Assembly: GCA_023264315.1 (NCBI GenBank)
Contig: JALQST010000253.1
Coordinates: 1 to 5,104, forward strand
DNA length: 5,104 nucleotides
Source: Nodosilinea sp. BSH.14
GTDB lineage: Bacteria; Cyanobacteriota; Cyanobacteriia; Phormidesmidales; Phormidesmidaceae
Direction of reading: 5' to 3'
Positions 1 to 5,104 of the stretch are shown in pieces. The first letter of the stretch is position 1. Each line of letters starts with the position of its first letter. The translations under genes were made by a program, and so were the position numbers. The notes beneath the pieces were generated by a model that was given only the letters and a program-made list of their open reading frames with translations, was not told the origin of the DNA and did no database searches.

Positions 1-32
1 GAACGATTGGCCCTCGCGGCCAACTATGCCCT

Positions 33-209
33 GTTTCCGTCCCCTTGCGGGGAATTGAGGGTAGCTGACTCTAGCTCTTTGTAGAGCATTCTCCCCTCCT
101 TATCAGTTTCCGTCCCCTTGCGGGGAATTGAGGGTAGCTGACAGTTCTGAAGCTGCTTGATCAATCCTATCAAAGTTTTCTGTTTCCGTCCCCTTGCGGG
201 GAATTGAGG
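33..209 (-). CRISPR. CRISPR array end, three 37-nt repeats (last one truncated)
   Basis: Two identical 37-nt repeats lie at 33-69 and 106-142. A third copy at 182-209 matches only the first 28 nt. The complete spacers are 70-105 (36 nt) and 143-181 (39 nt). Positions 1-32 look like part of a further spacer, so the array probably continues left of the window. Read on the minus strand, each repeat starts GTCAGCTAC, contains the hairpin CCCC-GCAA-GGGG with a GNRA-type loop, and ends GACGGAAAC. This layout resembles the 37-nt repeats known from cyanobacterial type III and I-D arrays, which end in GAAAC, and is why I assign transcription to the minus strand. On that reading the leader should lie to the right, where an IS now sits. 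No cas genes are in the window, so the CRISPR type is not decided. The repeats are certain; orientation is likely. Confidence 0.93.
182..209 (-). repeat. truncated CRISPR repeat at the IS junction
   Basis: The first 28 nt (plus-strand sense) are identical to the other two repeats. The final 9 nt, gtagctgac in the intact copies, are absent, and the IS inverted repeat begins at the very next base (210). On the minus-strand reading the lost part is the 5' end of the repeat, the side facing the leader. The hairpin and the GACGGAAAC end are intact, so processing at the 3' side could still work. Confidence 0.9.
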
Positions 210-227
210 CAGCAATTCTCAATATGG
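210..227 (+). repeat. left terminal inverted repeat of the IS
   Basis: CAGCAATTCTCAATATGG, an 18/18 match to the reverse complement of 1038-1055. The match stops on both sides (outer bases G versus C, inner bases T versus C), which fixes the element ends at 210 and 1055. Confidence 0.88.
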
Positions 228-299
228 TGAAACGCTGTTCAGGCCTTGGGAAAGGCAGTATTGTAATGACATGAGAGGAAGCTAAGAGAACCAAAGCCG

Positions 300-1033
300 T
301 TGCCAGCCCGAGGGTTGTTTAACCGCATCGTCGAGTTGTTTCGCCAGCGTTTGTCGTCGCTACCCGACAAACGCACGGGCAAGAACCATCGCTATGGGAT
401 GGAGGATGCTGCCTTAAGCGCGTTTAGCGTGTTTTTCACCCAACCCCCCTCTTTTCTGGCCTACCAACGCATGATGGAGGGCCGCAAAGGGAAAAGCAAC
501 GCCCAAAGCCTGTTTGGTGTTCATCAGATTCCCAGCGACAACCAGATCCGTAACCTACTCGATCCGGTCCCCCCTGAACAGGTGTTTCCTGTCTTTGAGG
601 ACATCTTGCAGGTCTTGGAACAGCAGGGGTCGTTAAAAGGCTTTCGCTCCCTTGCAGACACCCTGTTGGTGGCGTTGGATGGGACGGAGTATTTCAGGTC
701 GAGCCAAATCCACTGCGCCTCCTGTTCTACTCGAACGCTAAAGACGGGAGAGACGCACGACTTCCACAGCGTTGTTACGCCCGTCATCGTCTGTCCAGGA
801 CAGTCTCAGGCTTTGGTGCCAGAGTTTATCGTGCCGCAAGAGGGTCATGACCAGCAGGACTGTGAGATGACTGCCGCCAAACGGTGGTTGTCGCAGCATG
901 GACAACGCTTTAGTGCGTTAAAGGTCACGGTTCTAGGCGATGCCTCTATTGCCACTATTTCGACAGTTGGGATCATCTGCTTACCTTCATGCTGGAAGGG
1001 CTAGAGCTAGAAATCCCGCCAAATACTAGCTGA
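300..1033 (+). pseudogene. DDE transposase remnant (internal deletion and frameshift)
   Basis: The open frame from a TTG at 300 encodes 234 residues up to a TAG at 1002-1004. No in-frame ATG lies between the upstream stop (267-269) and 300. TTG gives an MPARGLFNRIV start that looks normal for the family, but there is no strong ribosome site. Residues 1-214 resemble the N-terminal half of a cyanobacterial transposase, with a conserved stretch NAQSLFGVHQIPSDNQIRNL (68-87), the likely first catalytic Asp in LDGTEYF (D127), a HCASC motif (138-142) and the likely second Asp in VLGDA (D214). After this the frame gives unrelated residues. In the -1 frame, 944-1033 reads LYCHYFDSWDHLL and ends LEIPPNTS before TGA, which looks like the natural C-terminus. 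The central part, including the catalytic Glu region, is therefore missing and one frame change is present. The product cannot be an active transposase. Family memory, not a database search, supports the C-terminal assignment. Confidence 0.85.
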
Positions 1034-1037
1034 CTTG

Positions 1038-1055
1038 CCATATTGAGAATTGCTG
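1038..1055 (-). repeat. right terminal inverted repeat of the IS
   Basis: CCATATTGAGAATTGCTG, the exact reverse complement of the left end. It starts 4 nt after the original transposase stop codon (TGA at 1031-1033), the usual tight packing of an IS. Confidence 0.88.
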
Positions 1056-1382
1056 GCCACCATGGCCATCGCGAGTGCAGGGGAAGGACGGTGCTGGCGG
1101 AACGGCGGAGATGGCATAGACTCTCCACAAATTCTCCACGGAAAATGCACGCTAAGACTAACGCAGATCGCCGGGGGCGGTACCAAGCATCATGGCTGGG
1201 GGACCCAATCTCCGAGCCTTCTGACTCCAGGGCTAGCCCCAGTGAAGCGACTGGCTTACCGCTATTTTGTCTATCCTTTGTGAGGATTTGATAGATTAAG
1301 ATCGCGATTTTAGCTGGGTAGCCAAGGATTATCGCGTATATTAATAGAGGCACTGACCCCATGTTTTAATCGTCAAAAAAGT
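1056..1382. other. intergenic stretch without a recognisable gene
   Basis: These 327 bp lie between the IS and the secreted-protein gene. Short overlapping open frames exist on both strands, but none has a ribosome site, recognisable motif or convincing composition, and the minus-strand one runs into the IS. The left 230 bp are GC-rich, unlike an AT-rich CRISPR leader. Small palindromes are present: TGGCC/GGCCA at 1054-1068, GGGCTAGCCC at 1230-1239 and ATCGCGAT at 1301-1308. From about 1280 the sequence becomes AT-richer and probably holds the promoter of the next gene. No piece of CRISPR repeat is seen here. It may be a remnant of sequence that has been rearranged. Confidence 0.6.
1337..1342 (+). 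promoter_or_regulatory. possible -10 element for the secreted-protein gene
   Basis: TATATT sits 40 bp before the ATG at 1383, in the AT-rich end of the gap. A matching -35 box at the right distance is not clear (CTGGGT at 1314-1319 is poor), so this is only a weak candidate. The bases just before the ATG (cgtcaaaaaagt) contain no Shine-Dalgarno motif, which is common in cyanobacteria. Confidence 0.25.
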
Positions 1383-2111
1383 ATGAACCAGCGGATCAGG
1401 CAACTCTCAATGGCTACATTGGCCGCTTTGATCGGGCTGTGGGCAGAGACTTTTCCCCACGGTATAGCCCCCCAGGCGATGGCCACCTATCCCCAAGCCC
1501 AAGCCCCTACTGTCCCCCCAGCCCTCGTATATCAGCCCCAGGCTCCGATGGTGCTCCAGGGTGTTGTGGCCCCCCTAAACTCCCTACGGCTCATGAAGCG
1601 GGCCTTAGCCAAGGTTGCCGACACAGACGCCACCGAAAGCCTACCGCTGCTGGCCATCCTCAACGAACCCCTCAGAACCATAGGGCTCGGCCCCATCCAG
1701 ATTGGCATGACCCTAGAGGAACTAGCCTCGGCGGGGCTCACCCCCATCCCCATGGAAGGCCAAGGCCAGGGCGCTTGCCAGTACTACCGCATTAAGGGTA
1801 ATAGCGAACCCATGGGGCTGATGGTCGTTGATGGCCGCATCCTGCGGATAGATGTTTGGCCCGGTAGCCTGATCGAAACCCGCAGCGGGGCCAAAATTGG
1901 CTCTACAGAGGCTGAACTGGTGCGTCTGTATGAGGGCCAACTAGAGGCCATAGCCAATCCCGTGACCCTCGGCAAAACCATTATTTTTACGCCTAAAACC
2001 CCTGGCGAAGATCTATTTCGGCTAGTTTTTGAAACCGACGACCGAGGTCAAGTAGTGCAATATCGGGCCGGCCAATTTCCCTCGGTAACTTGGCCGGGGG
2101 GATGTCTCTAG
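1383..2111 (+). CDS. secreted protein of unknown function
   Basis: This is a 242-residue protein that I do not recognise as a named family. It begins with a signal-peptide-like segment: Arg at 4 and 6, a hydrophobic core around 10-20 (MATLAALIGLW) and a possible cleavage site after AMA at 32-34. A Pro/Gln/Ala-rich linker follows at about 36-60. The folded part seems to start near residue 98 and contains two similar short motifs, IQIGMTLEEL (106-115) and AKIGSTEAEL (170-179). These recall the IGM-x-x-E-E turn of small periplasmic BamE/SmpA-like repeat domains, but the similarity is weak. The only two cysteines, C132 and C241, lie in the predicted exported part and could form a disulfide; the second is almost at the C-terminus (WPGGCL). 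It stands alone on its strand and converges with the narB pair. The ATG at 1383 is the only start giving a complete signal peptide. That it is a real gene is well supported; function is unknown. Confidence 0.82.
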   Translation: MNQRIRQLSMATLAALIGLWAETFPHGIAPQAMATYPQAQAPTVPPALVYQPQAPMVLQGVVAPLNSLRLMKRALAKVADTDATESLPLLAILNEPLRTIGLGPIQIGMTLEELASAGLTPIPMEGQGQGACQYYRIKGNSEPMGLMVVDGRILRIDVWPGSLIETRSGAKIGSTEAELVRLYEGQLEAIANPVTLGKTIIFTPKTPGEDLFRLVFETDDRGQVVQYRAGQFPSVTWPGGCL

Positions 2112-2138
2112 AACCGAGGGATTGCTGACTGGGGTGCG

Positions 2139-2153
2139 GCCTAATTTCTAGGC
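2139..2153. terminator. weak hairpin between convergent genes
   Basis: GCCTA-ATTTC-TAGGC forms a 5-bp stem in the 56-bp gap between the two convergent stop codons. There is no T-run on either side, so it is at best a weak two-way transcription end. Listed because it is the only hairpin I found in the gap. Confidence 0.25.
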
Positions 2154-2167
2154 TTAGCGATTCACAC

Positions 2168-2647
2168 CTAGCCCTGACTTCGGTTGCTGTGGCGCACAAT
2201 CCAATAGCTCACGGCCAGGGAAAAAATAGCAATCGCCAGCCCGATTAACGTGGTGCCAGATATGCGGTTAAGGTCGAGGATGATAATTTTTCGACCGACG
2301 GCAGTTAGGGCAGTCGCAATCACTAATTCAACCTGAACAACGTGACTGCGAATGTATCCCGTGATGTTTTCAAGGATTTCTAAAGCAATTAAGATACTAA
2401 GAAAGAATCCAAAAATATCAATAACCGGTTGTCCTAAAAAATCGCCGGGGCTAGTGGTCAGAATAGATCGTGTAATAACGATGCCCAAATCAATGACCAT
2501 GGCAATAATGACCACGATCATGCCCATGGACAATATCTTAGAAATAGTGCCCTCAAACTGATGGAGACGTTTGAGGAGAATATCGTTTTTTAATTGTTTG
2601 AAGAGCTGTCGAGCCCAATAAGTCATGGATTCAGGGAGTAGGGACAC
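2168..2647 (-). CDS. PsiE-family small membrane protein
   Basis: This 159-residue protein has four likely membrane helices, at about 36-58, 74-95, 104-124 and 131-151. The segment ALEILENITGYIRSHVVQVE (88-107), followed by ATALTAVGRKIIILD (111-125), is typical of the PsiE family (phosphate-starvation-inducible protein E), whose biochemical role is not known. Length is close to E. coli PsiE (about 136 aa) with an N-terminal soluble extension of about 30 residues rich in Lys, Arg and Leu. The GTG start at 2645-2647 lies 3 nt after the narB stop, suggesting translational coupling. An in-frame ATG at 2624-2626 (residue 8) is an equally possible start. Neither has a clear ribosome site. The gene is very probably transcribed with narB. 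Despite the family name, nothing here shows phosphate control, and the context points rather to nitrate metabolism. The family call is from recognised sequence pattern. Confidence 0.8.
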   Translation of the reverse strand: MSLLPESMTYWARQLFKQLKNDILLKRLHQFEGTISKILSMGMIVVIIAMVIDLGIVITRSILTTSPGDFLGQPVIDIFGFFLSILIALEILENITGYIRSHVVQVELVIATALTAVGRKIIILDLNRISGTTLIGLAIAIFSLAVSYWIVRHSNRSQG

Positions 2648-2650
2648 AGG

Positions 2651-4921
2651 TTAGACAGGTGAAACCGCTTCGGACGAATGGGCCTCGGGTTTAGACGATT
2701 TTACCGGATTGTGTGGAGCCATCGCAACGGACGATGATGCTTGTTCCTCTACCTGTGCTAATGATTGGGATTGAGCGGAGGACGACAGCGGCACCACCTG
2801 CACCGCACAGGCTTTTAGCTCTGGCTGGAGGGAAATGGGGCAGGCTTCGGGGTGGGTGAGGGCGTTGCATTCGGCATTTTCAGCCCAGAGAGCGCCCCAG
2901 TGCATGGGCACAAACAGGGTGCCGGGGCGGATGTTTTTCATCACCAAAACGGGCAGTCGAGCGAGGCCACGGGCGGAGCGCACCTCCACCCAGTCCTGAT
3001 CCGCTAACTGGAGCCGTTCGGCATCGCGGGGGTGCATTTCCAAAAACGGCTGGGGGTGCATTTTTTGAATTTTGGCGATGCGTCCGGTGCGGGTTTGGGT
3101 GTGCCAGTGGCCATAGAGCCGCCCGGTGGTGAGGACGAAGGGGTAGCGGTCATCGGCGGGTTCGGCTAGCCCTTTTTCGTGGTAGGGCACAAAGCGGGCG
3201 CGGCCATCGGGGTAATGGAAGCGGTGATCGGTATAGAGGCGTTTGTCGTGCTTATCGGGAGATGTATCAGGATTTTCCTGGCTTGGACAAGGCCACTGAA
3301 TGGGGCGGGTGGCGAGGGCTTCGTAGCTGATTCCCGTCATATCGCAGGGGCGACCTTGGGTGATCTGCACAAATTCCCGGTGGACTTCGGCGCTGGTGAC
3401 AAACGGGAACTGCTCAGCAAAGCCTAGACGACGACCGACTTCCGCGAAAATCTCCCAGTCGGCGCGGGCCTCGCCCACCGGGGGCCGAAAGGCTTGGCAG
3501 AGGGTGATGGTGCGCTCGGAGTTGGTCATGGTGCCTGTTTTTTCGCCCCACTGGGCCGCTGGCAGCAGCAGGTGGGCATAGGCAGCGGTTTCTGTGGGGT
3601 AGTAGGCGTCTTGGTAGACGGTGAAGGGGGAACGTTGCAGGGCGGCTTTGGTGCGGTTCAGGTCGGGCAGGCTGACGGCGGGGTTGGTGGCGGCAATCCA
3701 CAGCAGCCCCACTTGGTCGTGTTCTAGGGCGGGGATCATCTCGCCGATGGTGAGGCCACGGCTGGGGGAAATGCGGCCTTCCGGTAAACCCCAAAGTTGC
3801 TCGATGTCCTGGCGATGCTGGGGATTTTTGACCAGTCGATAACCGGGCAAAATGTGGGCCAAACCACCCGCTTCTCGACCTCCCATCGCATTGGGTTGCC
3901 CGGTGAGGGAAAACGGCCCTGCCCCCGGTTTGCCGATTTGTCCGATCAGCAGGTGCAGGTTAATCAGCGAACACACCTTTGCCGTGCCCTCGGAGGACTG
4001 GTTTAGCCCCATCGACCAGAGGGACAGGACGGATTGGGACGCGGACCAGGCGCGGGCGGCGGTTTCTAGGTCGGTTTCGGGGATGCCGCAGCACTCGGCG
4101 ACGATGCTGGGTTCGTAGTGGCGCAGAACTTCCGTATAGTCCTGAAAACCCTGGGTAGATCGATCAATGAAGCCCTGATCCAACGCGCCCCACTTCAGCA
4201 GCAGGTGGCCGATGCCGTTCAGCAAGGTAATGTCGGTGCCGGGACGGATAGCCAGGTGCAGGTCGGCGACCTGGGCGGTTTCGGTGCGGCGAGGATCGGC
4301 CACAATCAGCTTCACATTGGGGTTGCGCTTATGGTGCTTCCGCAGGCGGTTGAAGAGGATGGGGTGACATTCGGCAGTGTTGGTGCCGATCAGGAAGGCG
4401 CAGTCCGTCAGATCTAAATCCTCGTAGCAGCAGGGCGGGCCATCGGAGCCAAAGCTTTGTAAATAGCCCGATACCGCCGAGGACATACAGAGCCGCGAGT
4501 TAGCGTCAAAATTATTCGTTCCCAAGCAGCCCTTAATCAGCTTTTGGGCGACATAGTAATCCTCGGTCTGGAACTGCCCAGAGCCGTACATACAGACCCC
4601 ATCCGGCCCTAGGGTGTCTAGCACCTCGCGAATCCGTTGGGCAATTCGGTCTAGGGCAACCTCCCAAGACACCTGTTCAAAGGGGGTGTCCAACGACTCC
4701 CGCAGCATTGGGTACAGTAGTCGATCCTGGTCGATGGATTCCGCCACGGTGGCCCCCTTCACACAAACCATGCCCTGGCTGGAGGGGTGGGCACGGTCGC
4801 CCCTGGTCTGCCAGCGTTGGGTTTCCGGCGATGCTTCGGGGTTGCGGGACGGCTGGGGCACGACCTCCAATCCACACCCAACACCGCAATAGGGACAGAG
4901 GGTTTTGTGAGGGGCGGCCAT
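2651..4921 (-). CDS. narB: ferredoxin-nitrate reductase (assimilatory, molybdenum)
   Basis: The 756-residue cytoplasmic enzyme reduces nitrate to nitrite with electrons from reduced ferredoxin, the first step of nitrate assimilation in cyanobacteria. The N-terminus carries the [4Fe-4S] ligands C9, C12, C16 and C53 (CPYCGVGC, then MVCVKG). K55 is placed for electron passage to the cofactor. NSRLCMSS (142-148) gives C145 as the likely molybdenum ligand. Further molybdopterin-guanine-dinucleotide contacts are seen in GTNTAECHP (179-187), ADPRRTETA (208-216), LTGQPNAMGGREAGG (339-353) and the C-terminal domain starting near YPFVLTTGRLYGHWH (593-607). There is no N-terminal signal, FAD/NADH domain or haem segment, which fits the ferredoxin-dependent NarB type and not Nas or Nap enzymes. 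After the core ends near residue 711 there is a Ser/Ala/Gln/Glu-rich tail of about 45 residues, longer than I expect for NarB. The ATG at 4919-4921 places the iron-sulfur cysteines at the normal distance from the start. A PsiE-like gene follows 3 nt after the stop. Nitrite reductase and nitrate transporter genes are not in the window. Confidence 0.97.
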   Translation of the reverse strand: MAAPHKTLCPYCGVGCGLEVVPQPSRNPEASPETQRWQTRGDRAHPSSQGMVCVKGATVAESIDQDRLLYPMLRESLDTPFEQVSWEVALDRIAQRIREVLDTLGPDGVCMYGSGQFQTEDYYVAQKLIKGCLGTNNFDANSRLCMSSAVSGYLQSFGSDGPPCCYEDLDLTDCAFLIGTNTAECHPILFNRLRKHHKRNPNVKLIVADPRRTETAQVADLHLAIRPGTDITLLNGIGHLLLKWGALDQGFIDRSTQGFQDYTEVLRHYEPSIVAECCGIPETDLETAARAWSASQSVLSLWSMGLNQSSEGTAKVCSLINLHLLIGQIGKPGAGPFSLTGQPNAMGGREAGGLAHILPGYRLVKNPQHRQDIEQLWGLPEGRISPSRGLTIGEMIPALEHDQVGLLWIAATNPAVSLPDLNRTKAALQRSPFTVYQDAYYPTETAAYAHLLLPAAQWGEKTGTMTNSERTITLCQAFRPPVGEARADWEIFAEVGRRLGFAEQFPFVTSAEVHREFVQITQGRPCDMTGISYEALATRPIQWPCPSQENPDTSPDKHDKRLYTDHRFHYPDGRARFVPYHEKGLAEPADDRYPFVLTTGRLYGHWHTQTRTGRIAKIQKMHPQPFLEMHPRDAERLQLADQDWVEVRSARGLARLPVLVMKNIRPGTLFVPMHWGALWAENAECNALTHPEACPISLQPELKACAVQVVPLSSSAQSQSLAQVEEQASSSVAMAPHNPVKSSKPEAHSSEAVSPV

Positions 4922-5012
4922 AGTTTCAATGCTGGGGGTGACGGTTAAACGGGTGGATTGTGGGTGGGCGAATCGTTAAGAAACGAAAAAACGGAAAAAT
5001 CCTGTGATAGCC

Positions 5013-5028
5013 TGCAATAACTAATGCA
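5013..5028. promoter_or_regulatory. near-palindromic operator candidate upstream of narB
   Basis: TGCAATA-AC-TAATGCA is a 16-bp inverted repeat with 7-bp arms and one mismatched pair, centred about 100 bp before the narB ATG. LysR-type regulators bind dyads of this kind, and NtcB, the LysR-type activator of cyanobacterial nitrate genes, is linked to paired TGCA motifs. Spacing here is 8 nt between the TGCA halves, which to my recollection is longer than the described NtcB spacing. The dyad is seen directly; the binding protein is inferred. Confidence 0.35.
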
Positions 5029-5075
5029 AACTGTGTGTCCCTGGCGTCTTCCTCACTCTAAAAAGCTCGAACCCG

Positions 5076-5089
5076 GTAGCCAGTGGTAA
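5076..5089. promoter_or_regulatory. weak NtcA-like site (GTA-N8-TAA)
   Basis: NtcA, the global nitrogen activator of cyanobacteria, binds GTA-N8-TAC. This site matches 5 of the 6 fixed bases and lies about 155 bp before narB. The -10-type hexamer TAGAGT on the minus strand (5056-5061) is closer to it than the usual 22 nt, so it is not a standard NtcA-activated promoter. Chance occurrence is quite possible. Confidence 0.2.
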
Positions 5090-5104
5090 AACACTTCCGG
5101 TGGG

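Larger units (their letters stand above)
210..1055 (+). mobile_element. decayed, internally deleted insertion sequence
   Basis: The element is bounded by an 18-bp perfect inverted repeat, CAGCAATTCTCAATATGG at 210-227 and its reverse complement at 1038-1055. It contains a single transposase relic read left to right. Its 846 bp are too short for a full transposase of this kind, because the middle of the gene is missing. Both ends are intact, so it could in principle be moved in trans by a full-length relative. The left end joins a CRISPR repeat exactly. No target-site duplication is visible (left flank ttgagg, right flank gccacc), and the remainder of the repeat does not appear on the right side. 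This suggests a deletion next to the element, or recombination, after insertion. I cannot assign the IS family with certainty; an IS4-like or unclassified DDE group is most likely. Confidence 0.85.

Noticed and set aside
246..274. Promoter of the transposase (TTGGGA / ACATGA or TTCAGG / TTGTAA)
   Set aside because: Neither pair is a good match to both boxes with correct spacing.
24..294. Minus-strand open frames of 63 codons across the CRISPR repeats
   Set aside because: They are translations of repeat and spacer DNA; the same peptide (SATLNSPQGDGN) recurs with each repeat. Not genes.
1027..1034. tagctgac inside the IS right end, identical to the last 8 nt of the CRISPR repeat
   Set aside because: It overlaps the natural end of the transposase frame (AGC TGA), so it belongs to the IS. 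The 8-nt match to the missing repeat end is probably chance, although its position is striking.
973..1362. Minus-strand open frame of 129 codons
   Set aside because: It crosses the end of the IS and the gap, has no ribosome site and shows no recognisable motif.
3179..4417. Several plus-strand and alternative-frame open frames of 70-126 codons opposite narB
   Set aside because: They are shadows of the GC-rich narB coding sequence; narB itself has all catalytic motifs in one uninterrupted frame.
4974..4985. CGTT-AAGA-AACG inverted repeat upstream of narB
   Set aside because: A 4-bp stem in an A-rich stretch is expected by chance and has no supporting context.
5064..5104. Possible tRNA fragment (AGTGGTAAAACAC resembles a tRNA-Gly D-arm; GGTTCGAG on the other strand resembles a T-loop)
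   Set aside because: The D-stem and T-stem partners do not pair on either strand and the sequence runs off the window, so no tRNA can be supported.

Overview
The window looks like chromosomal DNA from a cyanobacterium. The best evidence is a complete ferredoxin-type assimilatory nitrate reductase gene (narB) on the minus strand. It is supported by a 37-nt CRISPR repeat of the cyanobacterial type that ends in GACGGAAAC, a PsiE-like membrane protein and a transposase remnant of a kind I associate with cyanobacteria. Base composition is moderately GC-rich in the genes and AT-richer in the promoter-like gaps. I cannot name a genus.

Left part (1-1055): the end of a CRISPR array (three repeats, two complete spacers, one partial sequence at the window edge) runs directly into an 846-bp insertion-sequence relic. 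The third repeat loses its last 9 nt exactly where the 18-bp left terminal inverted repeat of the IS begins. The matching right inverted repeat lies at 1038-1055. The missing part of the repeat is not found beyond it, and no target duplication is visible. Inside the IS, a DDE transposase keeps about its first 215 residues and its last 23 or so, but has lost the middle and is frameshifted. It can only be a non-autonomous relic.

Middle part (1056-2167): a 327-bp gap with no convincing gene leads to a plus-strand gene for a secreted protein of unknown function (242 aa). A 56-bp gap follows, in which this gene converges with the minus-strand genes.

Right part (2168-5104): narB and a small four-helix PsiE-family membrane protein are read leftward as a tight pair, with 3 nt between the narB stop and the proposed psiE start. 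The 183 bp upstream of narB hold a 16-bp near-palindrome and a weak NtcA-like half-match, both possible nitrogen-control sites. NarB reduces nitrate to nitrite with electrons from ferredoxin. The PsiE-like partner may be co-expressed with it, but its role is unknown.

No complete new defence or mobile system is visible. The most notable signal is the CRISPR array cut at its probable leader-proximal repeat by a decayed IS.
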